Of a stretch of 64,000 nt of DNA, positions 1 through 9,546 are shown piece by piece. Source of the DNA: Linnemannia schmuckeri (Eukaryota; Mortierellomycota; Mortierellomycetes; Mortierellales; Mortierellaceae); the NCBI GenBank assembly GCA_029449235.1, contig JANATG010000016.1:806001-870000 (forward strand), given 5' to 3'. The notes under the pieces were generated by a model. That model searched no databases. It was given only the letters and a program-made list of their open reading frames with translations, and was not told the DNA's origin. Each line of letters begins with the position of its first letter. The stretch's first letter is position 1. The position numbers were made by a program, and so were the translations under genes.

Positions 1-794
1 GGGTATGTCAATGAGACCTCCTGGGTGCCTCTTAAGAAGGCGGCAACCTTGTTTCAGGCCAACAAGGGCAATACCAAGTTTGCGGCCTCACAGTTTATCG
101 TCACCTTGAACCAGACCCAGACCGTCGAGCTTGTTGTCAACAGTATGTCAATCCCTCTCTCTGTTGTTCGATGGTGGATGTAATCGATGTGTCGTATTTG
201 CCTTCTTGGTTGTAACTCGTTCGTTTTCATTGTTTTTCTCTCTAGATTACGATGAAGGGTCTCATCCATTCCATCTGGTATGTTTGTTATATGTTCGGCG
301 CCTCGTCCATTCGAAGTTCTCGTTTCGTTTTTTGTCCATTCACCTAACCTTGCCGTTTCATTTTTTTCTTTTCAAACAAACCAGCATGGACACCAAGTCT
401 ACGTTGTTGGTGAGGGCAAAGGCCGGTATATCCCTGGAGAGAGCCCTCTCAACACGGTCAACCCCCTTCGTCGAGACACTGTCACCTTGCAGACCTTTGG
501 ATACACCGTCTTGCGGTTTGTCAATGACAACCCCGGCATGTGGCCTTTTCATTGCCACATCAACCCGCATCTCGATGCTGGACTCATGGTCCAATTCCTC
601 TCCTTGCCCAGAGCTGTCAAGGTAATTCATCTTTTACGCATTGTTTTCCTTGTACTGAATGCTGTGATTGGGACTTAGGAGATGAGAGAATAGGACTAAT
701 TGAGGCTTTGTCTTTTTTCGATGTCACATCATTGTGCATGACACAACAGGCATTCAAGATCCCAGCAGAGCTCAAGAAGATGTGCACCGCTTGA
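1..794 (+). CDS. Multicopper oxidase (laccase-like), 3' part
   Basis: C-terminal part of a blue multicopper oxidase; the 5' end lies outside the window. Exons read as 1-142, 246-277, 385-621 and 750-794, all with GT-AG borders and matching phases. The 32-nt second exon and the start of the third together encode HPFHLHGH, the third copper motif. The third exon ends with WPFHCHINPHLDAGL, the fourth motif, carrying the type-1 Cys and two His ligands. The residue ten after the Cys is Leu, as in medium-to-high potential laccases. Family members oxidise phenols, metals or pigment precursors using O2. The C-terminus is short with no visible membrane anchor, which favours a laccase over a Fet3-type ferroxidase; substrate is not determinable. 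Confidence 0.93.
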
Positions 795-2003
795 GGATGC
801 AATATGATAATCCGTCGGGCTGTAGAGGACCCCAAAGCAGAGTGCTTTGATGGAACAACCCTTTTCTTCCTTTTCTTGGTTGTCCTTGCGGGCAAGGACG
901 GTCCTCGCTCTCCTTCATCAAAATAAACGTGTGGTGCATCCTCCGATGTCAACAACTATGGCTCTCAGGGGTGGTACTACTCTCTTTACATAATCACGGT
1001 TGTCCTCTCGCCCCTTTTTTTCTTTTTCTCTTTTTCTCTTTTAAGCTTCCACACGCCTCCTTCCTCTGTTACTTGATTGTAACGCCTTCCCTTATTCTTC
1101 GCTTCCCTCCCTCCTTTCTCCATCAACATGCTCTCATTCACCCACTCTATTCATCGATATTCGCTCCCTCAGCTACCCGCCAGACTTTGTCATCGTCAGT
1201 TTTATTAATGCAAGAGAATGCCAGTTACACCAACATGTCCCGGATCACATTCCCACTCAACGTCATACGCCAATGTAAATGAAAGAGTTTGAATCCTCTT
1301 ACCGAATATCAAGCCCCCTCCCCGCCCTCACTGTTGGAGCTCCCTCATTCAAGCCCGGCAAGTCGGATCACTGTTTTTTTGTTTCTGCGTTTCGTGGCGC
1401 TCATCTGGGACTAATGAGGGCTGCCTTTCTCTTCTCGGACCTCTTTTTCTGCTTGCACATTGTTAATACCGCTATGGCCAGTCCATGCAAAGTTGCGCCC
1501 GCAAGCAATGTGACCCCACAAGGGCCGATGTTGGACAGACAGTTAGACAGGCTGGTGTTTATCATCCACATCGCGACGAAGGCACCGACTTGCTCTGATG
1601 GACACTCTGACTGCCAGCATGACCTACACTCCATTGATTACACTCCCGTTTTCGATTCTAGTTTGTTTAGATGGAAACATCCTTTGTTCCTCTTGTCTAT
1701 TCTTGCAATAAAAGGCTCGCTTTCTTGACTCTCGTTGTTTCTCACTGGAGAGAGGTTGGTTTTTCTCAAGTGGACGAATGTTTTTTCTTATTCTTTTTCT
1801 ACCACATTCTCTTGTGACTTGCTGCCAAAGCCTGTTCTTTTCTTATTATTTTCTCTATCAGGCTCGCTTTCATTCACCTAGATTGCTTCTAGGATTCTTA
1901 TCGACTGATGGAGGTCTTTTTTTTGCTACTCAACGTGCTTTATTCAAAGGCAGAGAAAAAGACTTCTAATTCCAAGCTTACGCCTCGGATCCACTAGTCG
2001 TTC
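795..2003. other. Intergenic, no convincing gene
   Basis: 3' flank of the oxidase and 3' flank of the first array gene. T/C-rich stretches; an AATAAA at about 1707 on the plus strand and, on the minus strand, an AATAAA at 1939-1944 that suits the end of the 2004-2477 gene. Short ORFs here have no recognisable domain. Confidence 0.5.
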
Positions 2004-2477
2004 CTATCTTCGTCCCCACATTCCGAATCGAGAGTTCGAGCGGGGCTCAGTAACGTCGAAAACACGTGCAATCTTAGTGATCAACCCGCGGTTGTTGTTG
2101 GCGTGGTCCTTGTTCCCCTCTGCAACCGCACTCTGCTGAGCGTTGTACTCATCGACTTCACGGCGGAGCTGCTCCAATCGCATCAGCATTTTATGCACGA
2201 AAAGGAAGTTGCTCGACTTTGCCAGGCCTTGGTCGATCACGTGGAGGGATGCGATCAGGTCGCGGTGTTCGAGTGCATGTTCGAATATCTGCTCCCGGAC
2301 TGCAAACAATGCATGACGCTGTGTCTGCATGCCGAGGGTGGCGTTAAAGACATCCTGGCCGGAACGATTGATGGATGGGCGTTGGAGCAAGTTAAGATAG
2401 AGTTTTTCTCTAAGCTCAAGGTCCTCGATCTTATGGGAGACGATGTTGATCCGTGATACGAGTTCGTTTTTCTGCAT
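2004..2477 (-). CDS. Tandem-array helical protein, copy 1
   Basis: 157-residue protein of an unrecognised family repeated seven times in this window. I chose the ATG at 2477 (MQKNEL) over one 21 nt upstream because copy 7 begins with the same residues and has no upstream ATG. Family signatures visible: KIEDLE near residue 20, VFNATL near 50, QIFEHALEHRDLIASL near 75-90, MLMRLEQLRREVDEY near 110-125, and HANNN then LITKIARVF towards the end. The pattern suggests a helical bundle with coiled-coil character. No signal peptide or membrane segment. This copy has an extra basic tail ending GRR. TATA box at 2582-2587 and AATAAA at 1939-1944 (both minus strand) match the other copies. Function unknown. 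Confidence 0.75.
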   Translation of the reverse strand: MQKNELVSRINIVSHKIEDLELREKLYLNLLQRPSINRSGQDVFNATLGMQTQRHALFAVREQIFEHALEHRDLIASLHVIDQGLAKSSNFLFVHKMLMRLEQLRREVDEYNAQQSAVAEGNKDHANNNRGLITKIARVFDVTEPRSNSRFGMWGRR

Positions 2478-2581
2478 TGTTGAGGTAGCGATGTGCAAGT
2501 AGGGTATGAATAACAGAGGTAGTGAGAAAAAGGTTGATGGAGAGAAAATAACGAGAGAAAGGATGGAGTAGTAATAGAATA

Positions 2582-2587
2582 TTTATA
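2582..2587 (-). promoter_or_regulatory. TATA box, array copy 1
   Basis: Reads TATAAA on the minus strand, about 105 nt upstream of the ATG at 2477. Confidence 0.6.
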
Positions 2588-3224
2588 CAAAAAGGGACCA
2601 GTATGGTTAAGATAAAGGCGTTTTTTGCGTTTGATTTCATGGTAGTTGGTTAAGCGAGTGCATATGCAGTGGTCTCTTATACTTCAGTTTACCCACAATT
2701 GAGCGTTGTGGATAACAAACGAAAGTTATTGGGAATGAGGCGCTTGAAAAGACATCTAGACCACCTTCAGCAACGTGTCTTGGGAAGCTTCGGGCAAGCC
2801 AACGAATTGAGAGTATTGGATATTGAGAGAGATGTTGTGATGACCTTGGACCCTACGGTGGACACAAGCGACACCGCCTGACGCGGCGATCTATCAAGTG
2901 GTTGGAGCCTGTGCTGGATGGGATGATTTGTGGTCCTTCGACTGACACAATTCTAGCTCTACTGTGGCTTTTGTCTAGATACCAATATTCGTTGTTCTTT
3001 ATTGACAAAACGACGGTTCACTTTTTTTGTTCCTCAGACCGAAATGCATACTTTCGATTACTCTCATCGTTCCGGGCCTCGTTTCCAAAGAACATGTTTG
3101 CTATTTTTCTTATTTTAAAACCTCAGTCCATTGTTCTTTACTGCCAGAGCATCAGATACTTTTTTGTCTTTTCCACGTTCCTTCCGAGTTCTAGTTCAGT
3201 TAATCAAATCTTCACACTATCATC

Positions 3225-3440
3225 GATGATTATAAACAAACCTCATAAGCAGAAAGCATTCAACCATCTTCTATTCCTTAACTTTTCAACAGATCTTGGG
3301 TGGTTGAGCGCATTTGTTTTTGAGATGGTTCATTCTTTCTTTCATCTGCTATTGTGTGCAATGTAAGAAAGACCGTATCTTTCAAATAGTTGTACAAAAA
3401 AGGAAGCTTTTTTTATTTAGAAATGTAGAGAGCTGGGTCT
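3225..3440. repeat. Duplicated spacer segment, left copy
   Basis: Shares long runs with 8835-9056, for example CATTCAACCATCTTC, TTCCTTAACTTTTC and the 19-nt TATCTTTCAAATAGTTGTAC, followed in both by an A-run and then a T-run holding the poly(A) signal. By eye roughly three quarters identical. Shows that array units were copied with their 3' flanks. Confidence 0.75.
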
Positions 3441-3505
3441 CGCGTTCTTTTTATGTTTGTCATTGATCACGAGTAGTTTACGCGTTTGTCTTATTGTCTA
3501 GTTCT

Positions 3506-3958
3506 TCAGAAACTGACGGTAGGATCGCGTTCCAAGAACTCTCTGACCTTCTCGATCAAAATGCGAGTGTTCTGGAGGTTGGGTAGGTTACCTTCCTTGA
3601 ATGCACCTTGATCCGCCAGGTAGGCGCTCTCTTCAAGAAGGAGTTGATCCTGTCGCTTCAGCATTGTGTTCCACACTCCAAGGTTATGCACAGTCGCCAG
3701 GTGCTCATCGACTAGGCGGAGGTTATTGATCAACCTGCAGTGTTCCATGGCGGTGTTGCAAATCTCCAAGCGGGTTAAGGAGAGACTGTCCCGCACCGTT
3801 GGCACTATGAGGGTGGTGCTAAAGATGGAGATGCCATCGGCGGTTTGTGTTTGAAGCATGCTGAGGTATCGCCCTTCTATCACCTCGAGATCTTCAATCT
3901 TGCGGCCGAGAACGATGATTTGGTCAACAAGGAGTTGTAGGTCGACTGCGGGGGCCAT
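3506..3958 (-). CDS. Tandem-array helical protein, copy 2
   Basis: 150 residues and the most divergent open copy. It keeps GRKIEDLE near residue 20, YLSMLQ near 32, a central AMEHCRLINNLRLVDEHLA segment and MLKRQDQL. The strongly conserved LRREV box is replaced by LLLEES, and the NNN segment is eroded (NLQNTRILIEKV). TATA box at 4047-4053 and AATAAA at 3412-3417, both minus strand. A 22-nt upstream element at 4181-4202 is nearly identical to one upstream of copy 6. Function unknown; drift in the hallmark box suggests altered or relaxed constraint. Confidence 0.7.
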   Translation of the reverse strand: MAPAVDLQLLVDQIIVLGRKIEDLEVIEGRYLSMLQTQTADGISIFSTTLIVPTVRDSLSLTRLEICNTAMEHCRLINNLRLVDEHLATVHNLGVWNTMLKRQDQLLLEESAYLADQGAFKEGNLPNLQNTRILIEKVREFLERDPTVSF

Positions 3959-4046
3959 GTGTGCTTTGAATTAGAGAGGATGAGAAAATGGGATGGTGAA
4001 GAGAAGAAAGGAGAGAGATAGAGAAACAGAGGATGAGGGAGGCAGG

Positions 4047-4053
4047 TTTTATA
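4047..4053 (-). promoter_or_regulatory. TATA box, array copy 2
   Basis: Reads TATAAAA inside a conserved CTTGTATAAAAC context on the minus strand, about 90 nt upstream of the ATG at 3958. Confidence 0.65.
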
Positions 4054-4180
4054 CAAGAAGGAGAGCGACATCGTAAAGCTAAAGCCATTCAATTTATGCT
4101 TGTACTTTCGATGGCGAAAGACTGTGATAAACGCTAGGTACGCGTGGTGTCCTTTTACCCCATTCTCGTTATCTATGCAT

Positions 4181-4202
4181 GAAGAAAGGAGCGCGAAATG
4201 CA
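4181..4202 (-). promoter_or_regulatory. Conserved far-upstream element, copy 2
   Basis: Plus-strand GAAGAAAGGAGCGCGAAATG followed by CA. It matches 8416-8437 with few changes and more weakly 7445-7466 and 9795-9816. It lies about 130 nt upstream of the TATA box. Candidate shared activator site; inference only. Confidence 0.45.
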
Positions 4203-4775
4203 CAAGCAGGCGATAGAAATGATATATTTTGTGGTACTCTGGTTTCTTGCCATTGCTCCTATTCTTTCACGCACATCTCTTTTCGGTATTACGTATCTCA
4301 ATTGATTTAGGCTCCTTTTTCTTTGTTCGTTTTCTTCGTTCGTTCGTTTTTTTTTTCTTTTTTTTTATTGTGAAGAAAAAATCTCGACTGCCCTCGCCGC
4401 TTCGTCATTGTTCTCAAACCAGTATCAAAGATTCGCACATATTCTTTGTTCTCTTTCCTTGTTCTCTTTCTTTGTTCTTTTTCTTCTTTAACTCGTCATT
4501 TTTTTTTTGGCCTTCTCGTATCCACATATCGAAGAAAAAAAGCATACAGATAGAACGCATTCAACCGTCTCTGCCTCCTTGGGTGCTCGTAAAGCTTTCG
4601 AACGGTCAAGCCATTTTTTAGACTCTTTTTTTGTATTTTTCTCAATTTTTTTGTTCAGTTAGTTCAAACAAAAGCAAAGCTTTTTTTTTATTCCAGAGTG
4701 TAAAGGGTCAAGGTCCAGGTTCTCTAATGGCACTGTTTACGAATAGTTTACAGGCCTGTCCTTCGGTTACGCGTT

Positions 4776-5243
4776 CTAGAAGCCTGCGGTAAAGTTGAAG
4801 GCTTTGGTGATCTTGGCCATCAAGACTCCATTGTTGTCGACGTGAATCATGTTCCTCTCAAGAACCGCTCCTCGTTCAGCAAGGTATTCGTCGACTTCAC
4901 GACGGAGTTGACCAAACCGCTTCAGCATCGTGCGGAATACGGGGGCGTTGAGTTGAGCCGCCAGGGGAGCATCGATCTGACGCAGGGACGCCATCAGACC
5001 GCCGTGGATGAGCGCATGGTCGTAGATCTGCGTACGGGTCTCATGGAGTTCAGCTCGCCCGACCTGGTTGTTGAGGGTAGTGTCAAATATATACTCGCTT
5101 TCAGGACCATTGCATTGGATTTGGAGTTCGCTGACGTAGCGCTCTTCAGCTTGCTCAAGGTCCAAGATCGTGAGGTAGCAGGTGTTGATATGGCTCAGAA
5201 GAGCTTCCTTTCGAGCCGTGAGAGCTTTGGGCAGGTCGGACAT
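4776..5243 (-). CDS. Tandem-array helical protein, copy 3
   Basis: 155 residues with the full family consensus: ILDLEQAEERYVSELQ near residue 28, YIFDTTL near 50, RTQIYDHALIHGGLMASLRQ near 70-90, MLKRFGQLRREVDEYLAERG near 105-125, and HVDNN then LMAKITKAFNF at the end. The N-terminus is about eight residues longer than in copies 5 and 6. TATA box at 5323-5329 and AATAAA at 4687-4692, both minus strand. No signal peptide or catalytic motif visible. Function unknown. Confidence 0.77.
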   Translation of the reverse strand: MSDLPKALTARKEALLSHINTCYLTILDLEQAEERYVSELQIQCNGPESEYIFDTTLNNQVGRAELHETRTQIYDHALIHGGLMASLRQIDAPLAAQLNAPVFRTMLKRFGQLRREVDEYLAERGAVLERNMIHVDNNGVLMAKITKAFNFTAGF

Positions 5244-5322
5244 TGTGTTGTGTTAGCAAAGAGAGATCGGGAAGAAAGGGATGGAAAAAGAGAAGAGGGA
5301 AGACATCATGGTATCGGGCGGG

Positions 5323-5329
5323 TTTTATA
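5323..5329 (-). promoter_or_regulatory. TATA box, array copy 3
   Basis: Reads TATAAAA on the minus strand, 80 nt upstream of the ATG at 5243. Confidence 0.6.
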
Positions 5330-5829
5330 AGACCTGACTGCTGAAAGACATTTTGTGTTTTTGCCTTGGAGGGGAGGGGGTTATAGGATGCGCGTCGGTC
5401 GTTCATATTTTAGTTATCCCGTCGTACGTACTTTTGTCTCTTCTAGTTCCTTTGTCACCTGACGGAAGGACTTTTTTTCTTTTTTTTTAGGACGTCGACC
5501 TCTTCACTCGACAACATTCTCGTACCCTTCACGAGGATAAGACAAACCCAAAAGTCTGAAAAACGAACGCAGCACACTATAAACAGGCTACCTTGTCTCT
5601 GAGTTCTTAAGGTTTTGTACAGCTTCTCGGTGGTCAGACGTTCACAATTTTTTTATTTGGCCTTTCATCTCATATAGTGATTGAACGACAATCATTTTTC
5701 ATAAATTTGAACAAAAGCAAAAGCTCTTTTTTTATTTCAAAAGTGTAGTGAACTGAACATATATTTTTGTCGGGCACTCATAGCAAGGTAGATTCCAGGC
5801 TTGTCCCTCGATCGTGCAATCAAGTAGCC

Positions 5830-6294
5830 TCAAAAAAAGCCAAGGAAAGTATTGATCTTGGCAAGCAACTTGCGGTTGTTGCTGACGTGAACCTCGTTGC
5901 CTTCTCTCACTGCATCGTGCTCTAAAGCGTACAAGCAAATTTCAAGATGGAGTTGATCCGATCGCAGCAGCATCGACTGCTAGACAGAAAAGTGAAAATT
6001 TGTCGCCATGAGATCGTCGATAGCTTGGAGGGAGGCCATCAGGTTGCGGTGTTTGAGCGCTTGGTCTCAGATCTGCGTGCGAATTTCATAGAGTCTGTGG
6101 CGCTCGGCTTGCAAAGTGAGAGTGGTGTTGAAGATGATCTTCTTAGGATCATTGGATGAGGGTTGGAGGCCGTCGAGATAGTGCACTTCTATTCGCTTGA
6201 ACATTTCGATCCTGGTGGAGACGCGTTTGATTTGGTCGAGAAGCAGTTGCTTGCTTGTGGCTTGGACAGCGGATGTTTAAACGTGCTTGAACAT
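5830..6294 (-). pseudogene. Tandem-array helical protein, copy 4, nonsense-broken
   Basis: Colinear with the family over its whole length (155 codons, ATG at 6292-6294, terminal TGA at 5830-5832). It carries three in-frame stops: TAA at codon 6 (6277-6279), TGA at codon 76 (6067-6069) and TAG at codon 105 (5980-5982). There is no frameshift. Recognisable pieces are IFNTTLTLQAERHRLYEIRT, NLMASLQAIDDL, and SNNRKLLAKI near the end. The LRREV box is lost. The equivalent of the TATA box reads TACAAAA (6377-6383), while AATAAA at 5731-5736 remains. This is a recently silenced copy. Confidence 0.85.
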
Positions 6295-6753
6295 GGCAGG
6301 AAGTGCTGATGGTGTGGGCGAAAGAGGGAGGAGGTCGAGGGGAGAGAGAGAAAGAGAGCGATAGCTTCCGGAGAGGTTTTGTACAAGAAGGAAGGCGACG
6401 TGCAGAAAATAAAGGTGTTTTTAGATTTTTGAATTTCAGGGAGGACGGGTTATTATGATGAATGGAGCTCAGTTCAATTCGCAGAAGTGTATTCTGCCTC
6501 TTGCCAGTATCAAGGGGAAAAACACACACACAAAATACATTCCGATTGTCTGTCAGTCCTTGACATTTATATAATTCGGTAATAGTCAAACACTTAATTT
6601 TAGGGTTACTTTCTCACTGCCTTCGATTGAATTCTCACTCTGTGCTTGATAAAAACAATATCAAAAGACTTTTTTTATTCGGAAGTATAGGCGCTACATC
6701 TTAGCGCACACCTTGACCAGGCTCTTAAACTATACTCTTCCTTCTGGCACGGC

Positions 6754-7197
6754 CTAGTGACCTAGGGCAAAGTTGAAGGAGTGTGTGATCTTGGCCATCA
6801 ACGCGTGGTTCTTGTTGGCGTGGACCAGGCTCATTTGAATAGCCGCGCCTTGCTGAGCAAGGTACCCTTGGACTTCACGACGGAGTTGGTGAAATCGCAG
6901 TAGCATGCTGTGAGCCACGGGGAATCGCAGTTCTGCCGCCAGGGTGGCGTCGATCGCTTGGAGGGACTCGATCAGGCGGCTGTGGTTGAAAGCGACGTCG
7001 TAGATCTGGTTACGGACATCATAGAGTCTATTTCGATCGTCCTGATTGGCAGGGGTGGCGTCGAAGATAACGTCATCGATAGGGCCATCGAGTTGAACTT
7101 GGAACCTTCTAAGGTAGCTCGCTTCTGTTCGCTCGAGGTCCAAGATCCTGCGGTAGGCGAAGTTGATCTGGTTCTGGAGAACTTGTATTTGGTCCAT
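6754..7197 (-). CDS. Tandem-array helical protein, copy 5
   Basis: 147 residues, a typical member: ILDLERTEASYLRRFQ near residue 18, VIFDAT near 42, RNQIYDVAFNHSRLIESLQA near 60-80, ELRFPVAHSMLLRFHQLRRE near 90-110, then HANKNHALMAKITHSFNF. The central segment is most like copies 3 and 6. TATA box at 7323-7329 and AATAAA at 6674-6679, both minus strand. Soluble and predicted helical; function unknown. Confidence 0.77.
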   Translation of the reverse strand: MDQIQVLQNQINFAYRRILDLERTEASYLRRFQVQLDGPIDDVIFDATPANQDDRNRLYDVRNQIYDVAFNHSRLIESLQAIDATLAAELRFPVAHSMLLRFHQLRREVQGYLAQQGAAIQMSLVHANKNHALMAKITHSFNFALGH

Positions 7198-7322
7198 AAG
7201 TGGAGTGATGAGTGGAGTAGTAATGGGTGATGGTGTAAAGGATAGTATGGGTCAAAAATTGGATAGAGGTTGGTGAAGAGAAGAGAGAAGAAAGGAGAAA
7301 TACAATGGCAAAGCAGAGAGGC

Positions 7323-7329
7323 TTTTATA
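7323..7329 (-). promoter_or_regulatory. TATA box, array copy 5
   Basis: TATAAAA in the CTTGTATAAAA context on the minus strand, about 126 nt upstream of the ATG at 7197. Confidence 0.6.
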
Positions 7330-7726
7330 CAAGAAAGAAAACGGCATGCTGGATATAAAGGCTTCTCATACGCTTGCCTTCAGAGTGAACGGTTGTGAAA
7401 TGTAGGGCACGCGTAAGTCGTTCATGCTTCGATTCCCTACACAAGAAGAATGGAGTGTGAAAGATATAATAGACAGTGGATCAGAAAGACTATCGTTGTT
7501 ACTCTGCATTGTTGCCATAGGTTATATCATCTTTTTTGTGTTCTCTTTCAATTGATAGACGTTTATTTAAACCTTTTATATTCTTTATTGTTCATCAATG
7601 CGTCCACTAAGAGGGCGACCTCAATTGTTATCAATTGATTAGTAAAAGTGCCTCTTTTTGGCTTTTTTTTTAATTAAAAGTGTGTAAACTGCTAGATTCA
7701 AGTCTCTGGGACCTTCTGGCGCAATT

Positions 7727-8170
7727 CTAATAACCAGCGGCAAAGTTGAAGTTGTGTGTGATTTTGGCGATTAACTCGCAGTTGTTGTTGGAGTGGACCA
7801 TGTTTCTCTCCAGAACCTCACCCTCCTGGGCAGAGTACCCACGGACTTCACGACGGAGTTGATCCATTCGTAATAGCATCACCTGCATGATGGGAAAGTT
7901 TAGCTCCTTAGCTAGCCTGGGGTCGATCAGACGGAGATCATCGATCAGCTCGCCTTGCCTAACCGCGTGCTCGTAGATCTGCTTACGGATTACATGTAGT
8001 CGGGCGCGATCATCTGAATGGTCGAGGGTGGCATTGAACACGTACTCCCCATCGGGTCCATCAGATCGGTATTGGAGATCGCCGATGTAACGTTGTTCTG
8101 TTCGCTCGAGCTCAGCGATCCTGCTAGTGAAGAAGTTGATTTTGCATTGAAGCTCTTGTTTTGAATCCAT
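7727..8170 (-). CDS. Tandem-array helical protein, copy 6
   Basis: 147 residues, close to copies 3 and 5: [17 protein letters not shown] near residue 18, [20 protein letters not shown] near 42-62, [54 protein letters not shown] box at 8297-8303. The poly(A) region downstream has TTAATT in place of AATAAA at about 7671, so its 3' signal has drifted. The upstream element at 8416-8437 matches that of copy 2. Function unknown. Confidence 0.77.
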
Positions 8171-8296
8171 CAGTAAGGTTGTGGCAGGGTTGTGGTAGGG
8201 TTGCGGTAGGGTTGTGGAGAGAAGCGATAGAAAGTACGATTAATGGAGAGATGAAGAGAGGAGAGGATAGAGGGGACAATCAGAGAAGTATGGAGT

Positions 8297-8303
8297 TTTT
8301 ATA
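8297..8303 (-). promoter_or_regulatory. TATA box, array copy 6
   Basis: TATAAAA on the minus strand, about 127 nt upstream of the ATG at 8170. Confidence 0.6.
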
Positions 8304-8415
8304 GGAGACCAAACCGGTGAGAAAGGCATTTTCGTGCTTTTGCTTTCATTACGGACGGACTGAAAGAGAGAGTGCAAGCAAGGGTCTCTCATATGTCGGC
8401 TTTCTACTAGTTTAC

Positions 8416-8437
8416 GAAGAAAGGAGCGCAAAATACA
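8416..8437 (-). promoter_or_regulatory. Conserved far-upstream element, copy 6
   Basis: Plus-strand GAAGAAAGGAGCGCAAAATA followed by CA. Nearly identical to 4181-4202 and about 115 nt upstream of the TATA box. Spacers are otherwise diverged, so the match may reflect constraint. Confidence 0.45.
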
Positions 8438-8834
8438 TTGCTTGAAAGCTGTGGATCCAAAGAGCATATTCACAAAGAGCCAGACGTCTGAACAGAGACA
8501 CAAGGCTACCTTTAGATATTCCTTCTGCGATGTTTTGGGCAGCCCAAGCGGTTGAAGTTGCTAGGATCGAGACCGACTTTAGGACGACCTTGAGCCATTC
8601 AGCGCAAACAAGCTACATCGTCTGGGAGGAGACAACCGCCCGCCAAAATTTTGTTGCTTATGTTGGAAAGAGCGCAATAGCCTTCGTTTCTTTTCATTGC
8701 AACATCCGATCGTTCTTTTTTTTTTTTTCTTTTCTTACACAAAAGCTCGATCCCATGCACTCATGTCGCTCGCGGAATTTTTTTTCATCCTCAATGACAT
8801 CAGCCGTCACCTCCATTTGATGGATCGCTCATAC

Positions 8835-9056
8835 TATCATTAATAACAACAGACAAGCTACATAACCTAAACACATTCAACCATCTTCATTCCTTAACTT
8901 TTCTATAGTTCTTGGGCAGTTGGGCACATTTCTTTGAGGGGGCTTCGTCCTTACTTTCATTTGCTTCCGTGTGCATTACAAGAAAGATCGTATCTTTCAA
9001 ATAGTTGTACAAAAAGCGGAACTTTTTTTTATTCAGAAATGTGGAGGACTGATCGT
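8835..9056. repeat. Duplicated spacer segment, right copy
   Basis: Partner of 3225-3440. It ends with the same run of TATCTTTCAAATAGTTGTAC, an A-run and a T-run holding AATAAA of copy 7 (9028-9033, minus strand). Confidence 0.75.
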
Positions 9057-9116
9057 AAGTCTTAATCTAAGATGGGCCACAAGTGGTTCCTAGGCTTGGC
9101 CTTCGGGTCGCACGGC

Positions 9117-9546
9117 TTAGCAGCCCGGGCAATAGTCGAAGAATTGTTTGATCTTGGCGATCAATTCGCGGTTGTAGTTGGCATGGACCTCGTTCTTCTC
9201 TCTTACCAAACCTTCCTTAGCATCGTACGCACGGAGTTCAAGACGAAGCTGATCTAACCGTACCAGCACCTTGTGAGAGAACGGAAGGTTCAATTTTGAG
9301 GCCAGTTCAGAGTTGATTTGTCGGAGGGAAGCGATGATGTAGCAGTGTTCGACTCCAAGGTTGTAGATCTTCTCCCGGGTGGCAGAGAGTTCATAGTGGT
9401 AGAATTTCATACCAAGAGTGACAGAAGATTTTGCCCCCTTCAGGAGCAAATGACAAGATTCGGATCAGGGACTCTTCTTGTTGTTCGAGATCTTCGATTT
9501 TGCCAGAGACAAGATTGATCTGGGTCAGAAGCTCGTTCTTTTGCAT
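9117..9546 (-). pseudogene. Tandem-array helical protein, copy 7, frameshifted
   Basis: Begins MQKNELLTQINLVSGKIEDL from the ATG at 9544-9546 and runs in that frame to about 9434. It then continues in another frame as SVTLGM, REKIYNLGVEHCYIIASLRQ, VLVRLDQLRLELRAY and HANYNRELIAKIKQFFDY to the stop at 9117. The shift can be explained by one extra base in the G5 run at 9434-9438 (minus sense). Promoter is intact (TATAAAA at 9660-9666) and AATAAA is at 9028-9033. Closest to copy 1. It could be a real pseudogene or a sequencing error in the homopolymer. Confidence 0.72.

Larger units (their letters stand above)
2478..3505. other. Array spacer, 1.0 kb
   Basis: Spacer between array copies 1 and 2. 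The 2669-2881 stretch has a 70-codon plus-strand ORF of no recognised family. The distal part (from about 3225) is homologous to the spacer next to copy 7. Confidence 0.4.

Noticed and set aside
1279..1728. 149-codon plus ORF and a 77-codon minus ORF at 1401-1634
   Set aside because: They overlap on opposite strands, neither shows a domain, and the context is a 3' flank.
2669..2881. Possible extra array copy between copies 1 and 2
   Set aside because: Neither strand shows family motifs; only an unrelated 70-codon ORF.
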